Shown here piece by piece: positions 6,181 through 13,505 of a DNA stretch of 32,549 nucleotides. Positions within the stretch are counted from its first letter, which is position 1. Each line of letters opens with the position of its first letter. This DNA comes from an uncultured Clostridia bacterium. GTDB lineage: Bacteria > Bacillota > Clostridia > Oscillospirales > CAG-272. A model generated the notes under the pieces. The model saw nothing but the letters and a program-made list of their open reading frames with translations. It was not told where the DNA came from and searched no databases. The position numbers were made by a program, and so were the translations under genes. The stretch is taken from positions 1 to 32,549 of the forward strand of contig CAMKAU010000015.1 of assembly GCA_946410595.1 (NCBI GenBank), written 5' to 3'.

Positions 6181-8823
6181 ATGTTGGAAAAAGAATACGC
6201 GCGCGACGCAAAAGACGTTTTGCGGGAGCTGGAAACCTCCGAGGAGGGGCTGACCGGCTCCGAGAGCGAAAAGCGCAGAGAAACCTACGGGGAAAACAAA
6301 CTGCGCGAAGCGAAAAAGCCGGGGATCCTCCGCCGCTTTTTTGAAGAACTGAAAGACCCGATGCTCCTCATCCTGCTCGCGGCGGCGGCCGTGTCCGCCG
6401 TGACGAACGTTCTCGCGCACGAGAGCCTGACCGAGGTCTTCATCATCCTCGTCGTCGTCTTTCTCAACGCCGTGCTCGGCGTCTTCCAGGAGAGCAAGGC
6501 GGAGGCGGCGATCGAAGCGCTGCAAACGATGACCGCCGCGACCTGCAAGGTCCTGCGGGACGGCAGACAGGTCGTTTTGCACTCGACCGAGCTCGTGCCG
6601 GGCGATATCATCATCCTCGAGGCGGGCGACTCCGTCCCCGCGGACGGACGGCTCCTTGAGGCCGCCTCTCTGAAGATCGAGGAGGCCGCCCTCACCGGCG
6701 AGAGCGTGCCGGTCAACAAGGACGCCGCCGCCCTCCCCGACGGGGAGATCCCGCTCGGCGACCGGCGCAATATGTGCTATATGGGCTCCACCGTCGTCTA
6801 CGGCCGCGGCAAAGCCGTCGTGACCCGGACCGGGATGGAGACCGAGATGGGCAAGATCGCCGGCGTTCTGGCGGCGACCGCCGAGGAGGAAACGCCCCTC
6901 CAGAAAAAGCTGAACGCCCTCGGCAAGACCCTCTCCTTCCTCGTGCTGGGGATCTGCGTTTTTATCTTCCTCTTTAATCTTGTGATCGGAAACGACTATT
7001 CGCTGACCACCATCCTCAATACCTTTATGATCGCCGTTTCCCTCGCCGTTGCCGCGATCCCCGAGGGGCTTGCCACCGTCGTGACCGTCGTGCTTTCGAT
7101 CGGCGTGACGAATATGAGCCGCAAAAACGCCGTGATCCGCCGCCTGACCGCCGTGGAAACGCTCGGCTGTACGCAGGTGATCTGCTCGGACAAGACCGGC
7201 ACCCTCACGCAGAACAAGATGACGGTCGTGGAGCATACCGGGGACACCCGGCTCCTCGCCGTTGCGATGGCGCTCTGCAACGACGCGATCCTCAACCCCG
7301 AGACCGGGCGCGCGGAGGGCGAGCCGACCGAGGCGGCGCTGGTGAACTTTGCCGCCGAAAACGAACTGCCGAAGTATAAGCTGGAACACGGGCGGCCCCG
7401 CGTGACCGAGGCGCCCTTTGACTCCTCCCGCAAGATGATGAGCACCGTCCACCGGGACGGGAACGCCTACGTCCAGTACACCAAGGGCGCGCCGGACGAG
7501 GTCCTCAAACGCTGCGCCTTCTTCTACGAGGGCGGCAACCGCCTCCCGCTGACCGAGGAAAAACGAGCCGGGATCCTCGCGGACAACAAACGGATGGCGG
7601 ACAAGGCGCTGCGCGTGCTTGCCGCCGCGACCCGCGCGTGGGACGGCGATCTGCCCGGCAGCAGCGAGCCGGACTTCCTGGAGCGGGATCTCTGCTGGAT
7701 CGGGATGACCGGGATGATCGACCCCGTCCGCCCCGAGGTGAAGGCCGCGATCGGGGAATGCCGCGGCGCCGGCATCCGCCCCGTGATGATCACCGGCGAC
7801 CACAAGGACACCGCCGTGGCGATCGCGCGGGAGCTGGGCATCATCGCCGACTCCTCGCAGGCGCTGACCGGCGCGGAGCTCGATCTGATCTCCGAGGAGG
7901 ATCTCGCCGAGCGGATCGAGACCTTCGGCGTTTACGCCCGCGTCCAGCCGGAGCATAAAGTCCGCATCGTCAACGCCTGGCGCAAAAAGGGCTTTATTAC
8001 CGCGATGACCGGCGACGGCGTCAACGACGCTCCGTCGATCAAATCCGCCGATATCGGCGTGGGCATGGGCATCACCGGGACCGACGTAACGAAGAACGTG
8101 GCGGATATGGTCCTTGCGGACGATAACTTTGCCACCATCGTCGGCGCGGTCGGCGAGGGACGCAAGATCTACGACAATATCCGCAAGGCGATCCAGTTCC
8201 TGCTCGCCTCCAATATGAGCGAGGTGCTCGGCGTCTTCTTCGCCACCCTCCTCGGCTTTACCCTCCTCAAGCCCGTCCACCTGCTCTTTATCAACCTGAT
8301 CACAGACTGCTTCCCCGCTCTCGCCCTCGGGATGGAAAAGGCGGAGCCGGACGTGATGACGCGCCCGCCCCGCGACGCAAAGGACGGGATCTTCTCCGGC
8401 GGCGTCGGGTTCGATATCGCCTATCAGGGGGTCCTCATCACCCTGATCACCCTCGCCTCCTACCTGATCGGACACTGCATCGAGGCGGGGCGCGTTGAGC
8501 TGCCCTCCGGCGTCTCCCCCGACGGGATGACGATGGCGTTCCTCACGATGAATATGTGCGAGATCTTCCACAGCTTCAATATGCGTTCGCAGAGAAAGAG
8601 CGTCTTTACCCTCCACAGCCACAATAAGATCCTCTGGGCGGCTATGGTCGGCAGTCTCCTCCTCGCCACCGCCGTCGTGGAGATCCCCTTCCTCGCGAAG
8701 GCGTTCGGCTTCACCTCCGTCAGCCTCGTCGAATACCTCGTCGCCCTCGGCCTCGCCTTCCTCGTGATCCCGATCGTGGAAGCAGTCAAAGCGATCCAGC
8801 GCGCGGTGAAGAAGAAAAAATAA
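6181..8823 (+). CDS. P-type cation-transporting ATPase (type II, PMCA/SERCA-like), probable Mn2+ exporter
   Basis: This 880-residue membrane pump uses ATP to expel divalent cations. Seen in order: N-terminal cation-ATPase domain (KEYARDAKDVLRELETSEEG), actuator motif TGES (172-175), M4 motif AAIPEGLA with Glu295, phosphorylation motif DKTGTLT with Asp337, hinge TGDGVNDAP (610-618), M5 Asn678 and Glu681 (SNMSE), M6 NLITD with Asn705, Thr708 and Asp709, and a C-terminal group of membrane helices. The M4-M6 ligands match SERCA site II. Sequence alone would say calcium, but the Mn riboswitch in the leader favours Mn2+ export (inference). The ATG at 6181 has AGGAAG just upstream; earlier in-frame ATGs lie inside the terminator hairpin. 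Confidence 0.93.
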   Translation: MLEKEYARDAKDVLRELETSEEGLTGSESEKRRETYGENKLREAKKPGILRRFFEELKDPMLLILLAAAAVSAVTNVLAHESLTEVFIILVVVFLNAVLGVFQESKAEAAIEALQTMTAATCKVLRDGRQVVLHSTELVPGDIIILEAGDSVPADGRLLEAASLKIEEAALTGESVPVNKDAAALPDGEIPLGDRRNMCYMGSTVVYGRGKAVVTRTGMETEMGKIAGVLAATAEEETPLQKKLNALGKTLSFLVLGICVFIFLFNLVIGNDYSLTTILNTFMIAVSLAVAAIPEGLATVVTVVLSIGVTNMSRKNAVIRRLTAVETLGCTQVICSDKTGTLTQNKMTVVEHTGDTRLLAVAMALCNDAILNPETGRAEGEPTEAALVNFAAENELPKYKLEHGRPRVTEAPFDSSRKMMSTVHRDGNAYVQYTKGAPDEVLKRCAFFYEGGNRLPLTEEKRAGILADNKRMADKALRVLAAATRAWDGDLPGSSEPDFLERDLCWIGMTGMIDPVRPEVKAAIGECRGAGIRPVMITGDHKDTAVAIARELGIIADSSQALTGAELDLISEEDLAERIETFGVYARVQPEHKVRIVNAWRKKGFITAMTGDGVNDAPSIKSADIGVGMGITGTDVTKNVADMVLADDNFATIVGAVGEGRKIYDNIRKAIQFLLASNMSEVLGVFFATLLGFTLLKPVHLLFINLITDCFPALALGMEKAEPDVMTRPPRDAKDGIFSGGVGFDIAYQGVLITLITLASYLIGHCIEAGRVELPSGVSPDGMTMAFLTMNMCEIFHSFNMRSQRKSVFTLHSHNKILWAAMVGSLLLATAVVEIPFLAKAFGFTSVSLVEYLVALGLAFLVIPIVEAVKAIQRAVKKKK

Positions 8824-8827
8824 AAGA

Positions 8828-8851
8828 CTTCCTTTTCTGAAGAAAAGGAAG
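8828..8851. repeat. Outer hairpin of the left arm
   Basis: CTTCCTTTTC-TGAA-GAAAAGGAAG, a perfect 10-bp stem five bases after the ATPase stop codon. The same hairpin in inverse orientation lies at 9399-9422, ten bases downstream of the alaS stop. Confidence 0.85.
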
Positions 8852-8859
8852 CGAAAAGC

Positions 8860-8883
8860 CCTACTTTTCTGAAGAAAAGTAGG
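8860..8883. repeat. Second hairpin, extra unit of the left arm
   Basis: CCTACTTTTC-TGAA-GAAAAGTAGG, a perfect 10-bp stem with the same TGAA loop as the first hairpin but two compensated base pairs changed. It is absent from the right arm, so it looks like an inserted or duplicated unit. Confidence 0.8.
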
Positions 8884-8937
8884 CAAAAGACTTTTCAAAA
8901 AAGGAAAAGAGAAAAGCATTACAAAGCAAAAAGAGGC

Positions 8938-8972
8938 CAAAACGCCGGTCGGTACGTCTGACCGGCGTTTTG
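8938..8972. repeat. 35-base palindrome, left copy
   Basis: CAAAACGCCGGTC (8938-8950), loop GGTACGTCT, and GACCGGCGTTTTG (8960-8972): a 13-bp stem. The right copy at 9312-9346 is its exact reverse complement including the loop. Confidence 0.9.
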
Positions 8973-9139
8973 CTTTGACAAAAGCCAAGACCCGCAAAAA
9001 AACCTTGCAAACGCGCCCGCTCCCCGGCACGCCGGGCCGCGCTCGTCCGCCGCGCGGCAATGAAGCTTGCGCCTGCGGCGCAAAGGAAGCTTTGCCTCTA
9101 GAAGATGCGAACATCCTGCATAGCCAGAACAAATCGAGG

Positions 9140-9216
9140 CGGCAGGAGCAAGCCCCTGCCCTACGACCGGGGAGGCGTGCGGCGTGCACTTGTAGGGCAG
9201 GGGCTTGCTCCTGCCG
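9140..9216. repeat. 25-bp perfect inverted repeat in the element core
   Basis: Arms 9140-9164 and 9192-9216 are perfect reverse complements, containing GGCAGGAGCAAGCCCCTGCC, separated by 27 bases. The ATCGA next to each arm extends the pairing imperfectly. The unit would fold into a very stable hairpin and can be copied as a single-stranded cruciform-type unit. Confidence 0.9.
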
Positions 9217-9231
9217 TTCGATGAAAACAGA

Positions 9232-9260
9232 AAGGCGACCCATCCATACCGGGTCGCCTT
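9232..9260. repeat. GGCGACCC hairpin within a wider inverted repeat
   Basis: AAGGCGACCC (9232-9241) pairs with GGGTCGCCTT (9251-9260) around a 9-base loop. An outer pair, ATGAAAACAG (9221-9230) and CTGTTTTCAT (9286-9295), encloses it. The inner hairpin could act as a weak terminator. Confidence 0.75.
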
Positions 9261-9311
9261 TCGTATTCGGTTTGCTTTGTTTTCGCTGTTTTCATCCCGC
9301 TTTTGCCCAAA

Positions 9312-9346
9312 CAAAACGCCGGTCAGACGTACCGACCGGCGTTTTG
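9312..9346. repeat. 35-base palindrome, right copy
   Basis: CAAAACGCCGGTC (9312-9324), loop AGACGTACC, and GACCGGCGTTTTG (9334-9346). It is in inverted orientation relative to 8938-8972, as shown by the asymmetric loop. Confidence 0.9.
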
Positions 9347-9432
9347 GCCTCTGTTCGCTTTGTAACGCTTTTTCTTCCCTTTTTGAAAAGTCTTTTCGCT
9401 TCCTTTTCTTCAGAAAAGGAAGACTTTTTTTC

Positions 9433-12060
9433 TTACTTCACCATCCCGGCGAGGGTCTGCTCGGCGGCGGCGAGGGCTTCGTCGATACGGGAGAGGTCTT
9501 TGCCGCCCGCCATAGCGGAATCGGGACGGCCTCCGCCGTTGCCGCCGCAGAGGACGGCTGCCGCCTTGCAGAGGGCGCCGGCGTTGGCGCCGTGGTTGAC
9601 GGCGTCCGGGCCGCAGGCGGCGGCGAAGTTGAGCTTGCCGTCGTTTACCGCGGCGAAGAGGGCGACGGTATCCGGCTGCTCCGCCTTGATCTTATCGCAG
9701 AGGAGACGGGCGGAATCCGGCTTCATCTCGAGTTTTGCGGCGAGGAAGAAGACGGGGCCGATCTGCTTTTTGTTTTTCAGCACGTCGTCCAGTTTGGCGG
9801 CGGAGAGTTTTTCGTTCGCGGCGTCGAGGGCGCGGCGCAGCTCCTTCATCTCCTCCCGGAGGGAGAGGACGCGGCGCGGCAGCTCGGCGACGGTGTTCGC
9901 CTTGAGTTCCTTTGCCGTTTCGGTAAGGATTTTTTCGCGCCCGGCGATCTCGGAGAGAACGCCGAGGCCGGTGGTCCCCTCGATCCGGCGGACGCCGGCG
10001 GCGACCGACGACTCGGAGAGGATGAGGAAGAGTCCCGCTTTGGCGGTGTTATCGAGGTGGGTGCCGCCGCAGAGCTCGGCGGAGAAGTCCCCGGCCTTCA
10101 CGAGGCGGACGACCTTGCCGTACTTTTCCCCGAAGAGCGCCATCGCGCCCAGCTTTTTGGCGTTTTCCAGATCCGTTTCGGTAGTAACGACCGGCTCGCC
10201 GCGCAGGATCTCCGCGTTGACGAGTTCTTCCGTTTTGGCAAGCTCCTCCGGCGTGACCGGCTGGAAGTGGGTAAAGTCGAAGCGGACGCGGTGTTCGTCC
10301 ACGTAGGAGCCGGCCTGCTCGACGTGGGAGCCGAGCACGCGGCGGAGCGCCGCCTGGAGAAGATGGCAGGCGGTGTGGTTGCGGGCGATGGCGGCGCGGC
10401 GGTCGGCGTCCGCTTCCAGCGTGAGCGTATCGCCCAGGGCGAGCGTGCCGGAGACCGCGCGGCAGAGGTGCAGCCAGACGCCGTCGATCTTTTTGGTATC
10501 GAGGACCTCGGCGGTGAAGTTATGGTTATGGACGCGGCCGGTATCCCCGACCTGTCCGCCGCTTTCGGCGTAGAAGGGGGTGCGGTCGAGGACGAGGGTA
10601 AACTCCCCGTCCGTTACGCGCTCGAGCGCCTCGTCGTCGGCGCGCAGCGCGAGGACCCTGCCCTCGCCGGAGGTGCCGGTATAGCCGGTAAACTCGGTCT
10701 TGGGGAGCTCCGCGAGGAAGGTCTTTGACTGGTTGCTCCAGCCGCCGATGTCGGCGCGGGCCGCGCGGGCGCGGTCGCGCTGCTCCTTCATCCGTTTTTC
10801 AAAACCCTCCTCGTCCACGGAAAGCCCCGCGTCCGCGGCGATCTCGCGGGTGATGTCCACCGGGAAGCCGAACGCATCGTGCAGCTCGAAGACCCCGTCG
10901 GGGGAGAGGACGGTCTCGCCCTTTTCCTTTGCCTCGGCGATCAGTTTGGAGAGGATCTCCATGCCGGAGTCGATCTTCGCGTCGAAGCGCTCCTCCTCCA
11001 CCGAGAGGACCTTTTTGATATACTCGCGGCGCTCGGTAAGTTCGGGGTACGCGCCCTCGTTCTGCTCGATGGCGACCTCGCAGAGATCGGAGAGGAAGGC
11101 GCGCTTGATCCCGAGCAGTCTGCCGTGGCGGGCGGCGCGGCGGATAATGCGCCGGAGGACGTACCCTCTGCCTTCGTTGGAGGGGAGAATCCCGTCGCTG
11201 ATCATGAACGTCGCGCCGCGGATATGGTCGGTGATGACGCGGATGGAAACGTCGTTTTTGTGATCCGCGCCGTAGCTCTTGCCGGCGTAGGCGCAGACGG
11301 TATCGAGGATCCGGCGGACGGTATCGACCTCAAAAAGGTTGTCCACCCCCTGCAGCACGCACGCCAGCCGTTCCAGCCCCATGCCGGTATCGATATTTTT
11401 CTGTTTGAGTTCGGTGTAGTTGCCTTTGCCGTCGTTGTTATACTGGGAGAAAACGTTGTTCCAGATCTCCATGTAGCGGTCGCAGTCGCAGCCGGGCTTG
11501 CAGTCCGGCTTGCCGCAGCCGTACTTCTCCCCGCGGTCGAAGTAGATCTCCGAGCAGGGGCCGCAGGGGCCGGAGCCGTGCTCCCAGAAGTTATCCTCCC
11601 GGCCGAGACGGACGACCTTTTCCGCGGGAACGCCGACGTCCCGGGTCCAGATCGCGAAGGCCTCCTCGTCGTTTTCAAAGATCGAGGGGTAAAGCAGTTC
11701 TTCCGGGATCTCCAGCCATTTGGTGAGGAACTCCCACGCCCACGGGATCGCCTCTTTTTTGAAATAATCGCCGAAGGAGAAATTGCCGAGCATCTCAAAA
11801 TAGGTGCCGTGGCGGGCGGTGATCCCGACGCGGTCGATATCCGGCGTGCGGATGCAGCGCTGGCAGGTGGTTACCCGGCGGCGCGGCGGCTCCTCCTCGC
11901 CGGTGAAAAACTTTTTCATCGGCGCCATGCCGGAGTTGATGAGCAGCAAACTGTTGTCGTTTTGCGGAACGAGGGGAAAGCTGGGCAGGCGAAGGTGCCC
12001 CTTCGACTCGAAGAAGGAGAGGTACTTTTCGCGCACTTCATTCAAAGACATCCATCTCAT
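9433..12060 (-). CDS. alaS: Alanyl-tRNA synthetase
   Basis: This cytoplasmic enzyme charges tRNA-Ala and clears mischarged Ser/Gly-tRNA-Ala. The 875-residue protein has the class II catalytic core (NSGMAPMKKFFTG, RHGTYFEMLGNFSFGDYF, GMGLERLA). It also has the editing domain with zinc ligands HTACH (about 561) and CGGTH (about 662), and the C-terminal DHHA1 domain ending in GGGRPDSAMAGG, the usual C-Ala signature. A Cys-rich insertion, YGCGKPDCKPGCDC (about residues 180-195), is usual in clostridial AlaS. The ATG at 12060 has AAAGGAAG about 9 bases upstream; ATG 12051 is a possible alternative. It follows the TIGR04086-like gene by 30 bases and belongs to the yajC operon. No T-box leader is present. 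Confidence 0.98.
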   Translation of the reverse strand: MRWMSLNEVREKYLSFFESKGHLRLPSFPLVPQNDNSLLLINSGMAPMKKFFTGEEEPPRRRVTTCQRCIRTPDIDRVGITARHGTYFEMLGNFSFGDYFKKEAIPWAWEFLTKWLEIPEELLYPSIFENDEEAFAIWTRDVGVPAEKVVRLGREDNFWEHGSGPCGPCSEIYFDRGEKYGCGKPDCKPGCDCDRYMEIWNNVFSQYNNDGKGNYTELKQKNIDTGMGLERLACVLQGVDNLFEVDTVRRILDTVCAYAGKSYGADHKNDVSIRVITDHIRGATFMISDGILPSNEGRGYVLRRIIRRAARHGRLLGIKRAFLSDLCEVAIEQNEGAYPELTERREYIKKVLSVEEERFDAKIDSGMEILSKLIAEAKEKGETVLSPDGVFELHDAFGFPVDITREIAADAGLSVDEEGFEKRMKEQRDRARAARADIGGWSNQSKTFLAELPKTEFTGYTGTSGEGRVLALRADDEALERVTDGEFTLVLDRTPFYAESGGQVGDTGRVHNHNFTAEVLDTKKIDGVWLHLCRAVSGTLALGDTLTLEADADRRAAIARNHTACHLLQAALRRVLGSHVEQAGSYVDEHRVRFDFTHFQPVTPEELAKTEELVNAEILRGEPVVTTETDLENAKKLGAMALFGEKYGKVVRLVKAGDFSAELCGGTHLDNTAKAGLFLILSESSVAAGVRRIEGTTGLGVLSEIAGREKILTETAKELKANTVAELPRRVLSLREEMKELRRALDAANEKLSAAKLDDVLKNKKQIGPVFFLAAKLEMKPDSARLLCDKIKAEQPDTVALFAAVNDGKLNFAAACGPDAVNHGANAGALCKAAAVLCGGNGGGRPDSAMAGGKDLSRIDEALAAAEQTLAGMVK

Positions 12061-12090
12061 ATCGGTTTACTTCCTTTATCAGAACATCTG

Positions 12091-12525
12091 TTAAAATCTG
12101 CGGGAGGCGCGTTTGCGCTTCGGCTTGAGGGTAAAAAGACGGGCAAAGAGGAGGGAGAGCAGGAGAAACGCGGCGTACCCCGGAAGCGCTCCCGCCGAAA
12201 AGAGGGACAGGCAGAGAGAAAGGATCAAGAACAGCAAAACAAAGCAGGCGGAGACCGCCAGCGCGGCGAAAAACGGCCTCTCCGGACAGAACCGTACCGA
12301 AAAGAAGCCGCACGCGGCGGCGCCGAACAGAAGCGACGCGCCCGCCGCGAGGATCGCGCTGCGGGCGGGATCCGCCGTCCGGCAGATGACCGCCGAGGAA
12401 AGCAGGAGAAAGAGAAGGAGAGAAAGCAGCGTAAACGCCGCCGCTCTGAGAAGGCAGAGCCACGGCTTTCCTCCCCTTTTGCCTCGCTCGCCGCGTCCCG
12501 CGCGGGTCGGTTTCGTTTTCTTCAT
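12091..12525 (-). CDS. TIGR04086-like membrane protein
   Basis: This is a 144-residue protein with a basic N-terminus (KKTKPTRAGRGERGKRGG), four hydrophobic helices between about residues 23 and 132, and a basic C-terminus (KPKRKRASRRF). Topology, size and position next to yajC match what I recall of the TIGR04086 family of Firmicutes (YrzE of Bacillus). The function is unknown. The start has GGAGG 4 bases upstream. It lies 62 bases after yajC and 30 before alaS, so the three are probably co-transcribed. Confidence 0.6.
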   Translation of the reverse strand: MKKTKPTRAGRGERGKRGGKPWLCLLRAAAFTLLSLLLFLLLSSAVICRTADPARSAILAAGASLLFGAAACGFFSVRFCPERPFFAALAVSACFVLLFLILSLCLSLFSAGALPGYAAFLLLSLLFARLFTLKPKRKRASRRF

Positions 12526-12587
12526 AACCCCTCCGGAAAACCGTTTCGTTTCAGAACAGAGTATGAAGAAAAAGGGGAAAGTATGCC

Positions 12588-12965
12588 TTATTTATTTTCC
12601 TTTTCCGCCGCCTTCTGCGCCGCCTTTTCCGCGTCGATCGTATCCTCCGCCTTCACGTCGACGGAGCGGACGGCGGATTTGAGGAAGCGGATGCGGGTCT
12701 TATCCTTGCCGGTCTCCAGCATAAAGGTCTCGTCCTTGATGCTGATGATCTTGCCGATGATCCCGCCGATGGTGGTGACCTCGTCCCCGACCTGCAGGGA
12801 GTTGCGCATATCCTGCGCTTCCTTTTCCTGTTTTTTCTGCGGGCGCATCACAAAGAGATAGAAAACGACGACGACGACGCCGAGCATGATCAGCGTCGAG
12901 ACGAGCTGCATCCCGCTGCCCTGCTGCGCGGCGTCAGCGGTTTCATCCAGTAAAAAGTGGAACAT
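12588..12965 (-). CDS. yajC: YajC, preprotein translocase accessory subunit
   Basis: YajC associates with SecDF in the membrane and supports the Sec translocon. The 125-residue protein has one membrane helix (about residues 20-41), then the signature FVMRPQKKQEKE, the QVGDEVTTIGGIIGKI core, and a charged Ala/Lys/Glu-rich tail. Length fits the family. The start codon has GGAGG 7 bases upstream, and a promoter with a perfect -10 box lies just before it. SecD/SecF are not in the window. Assignment is secure. Confidence 0.96.
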   Translation of the reverse strand: MFHFLLDETADAAQQGSGMQLVSTLIMLGVVVVVFYLFVMRPQKKQEKEAQDMRNSLQVGDEVTTIGGIIGKIISIKDETFMLETGKDKTRIRFLKSAVRSVDVKAEDTIDAEKAAQKAAEKENK

Positions 12966-12999
12966 TACGATACCTCCGTTTTTTCAAAGCGTATTTTTT

Positions 13000-13028
13000 A
13001 TTATATATCAGAAAACTCCGGTTTTCAA
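13000..13028 (-). promoter_or_regulatory. Internal promoter before yajC
   Basis: On the minus strand, TTGAAA (13028-13023) and TATAAT (13005-13000) are 17 bases apart, inside the 78-base gap between two minus-strand genes. It would give yajC, the TIGR04086-like gene and alaS their own transcript. Confidence 0.85.
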
Positions 13029-13043
13029 GACCTTTCCCGAATT

Positions 13044-13481
13044 TCAGCCGCCGTTTCCCGCAAGGCGTCCGAGGGTGATCATCCGCAGGAGATAGTAGAT
13101 CCCCCGCAGAAAAAGGCAGATCACCGACGCGATCAGGAGGGCGATGACCCGTCCCGCGCTCCAGCCGAGGGAGAGGATGCGGGAAAGCTGCCATACGGTA
13201 AAGACGATATAACCGAGAAAGCAGAGATTGAAAAAGAGATAATATTTCCGCCCCGGCGGGAGGAAAAAGAGGAGAAAACGAAAGAGCCGCAGCGCTTCGA
13301 TCTCCGCAAGCAGGGCGGGGAGAGCGAGCAGGATCAGCTGATACCAGTAAAGAACGGAGAAGAGCCCGCCGCAGAAAAGCGCGTCCGCGCGGCGCGTGAC
13401 GGCGAGAACGCAGGCGGCAACCGCCGAGAAAAAGACGAAAAAGATGCACGCGACGTCGTATAGGATCACCGATCTGCGCAT
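13044..13481 (-). CDS. Small polytopic membrane protein, unknown
   Basis: I do not recognise a family. The 145-residue protein has about four or five hydrophobic helices (near residues 8-28, 36-58, 65-76, 80-100 and 107-135). There are short charged links (FLPPGRKYY), a basic final loop, and the tail RMITLGRLAGNGG. There is no signal peptide or recognisable motif. The start is well supported by GGAGG 5 bases upstream. It follows the PFL-family gene by 24 bases, so it is likely the last gene of the upstream transcript before the yajC promoter. Confidence 0.7.
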   Translation of the reverse strand: MRRSVILYDVACIFFVFFSAVAACVLAVTRRADALFCGGLFSVLYWYQLILLALPALLAEIEALRLFRFLLFFLPPGRKYYLFFNLCFLGYIVFTVWQLSRILSLGWSAGRVIALLIASVICLFLRGIYYLLRMITLGRLAGNGG

Positions 13482-13505
13482 GAAAACCTCCTTTTCGGGC
13501 GTCTC

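Larger units (their letters stand above)
8824..9433. repeat. Composite palindromic intergenic element between the ATPase and alaS
   Basis: This 610-base gap has no credible gene and is built from nested inverted repeats. The left arm (8824-8972) and right arm (9312-9433) are near reverse complements. Each has a CTTCCTTTTC hairpin at the outer end, an AT-rich stretch (TTTTCAAAAA, then TTACAAAGC), GAGGCC, and a 35-base palindrome at the inner end. The core holds a 25-bp inverted repeat (9140-9164/9192-9216), a GGCGACCC hairpin, and GC-rich sequence (9000-9130) with smaller hairpins. No transposase or target duplication is visible. It resembles a MITE-like or REP-like non-coding repeat, which would need genome-wide comparison to prove. 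It probably also ends both convergent genes. Confidence 0.8.

Noticed and set aside
6088..9243. Very long open frame on the minus strand opposite the P-type ATPase
   Set aside because: It is the antisense shadow of a gene with every P-type motif intact; its translation is low-complexity and rich in Gly, Asp and His, and it has no ribosome site or homology.
8973..9311. Short peptide genes in the core of the repeat element
   Set aside because: Open frames there have no ribosome sites and run through the inverted repeats.
8824..9433. CRISPR array or tRNA cluster in the ATPase-alaS gap
   Set aside because: The repeats are inverted hairpin units without regular direct spacing, and no cloverleaf with T-loop GTTCGAATC-like sequence was found.
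12061..12090. T-box or separate promoter before alaS
   Set aside because: The gap is only 30 bases and contains just a ribosome binding site.
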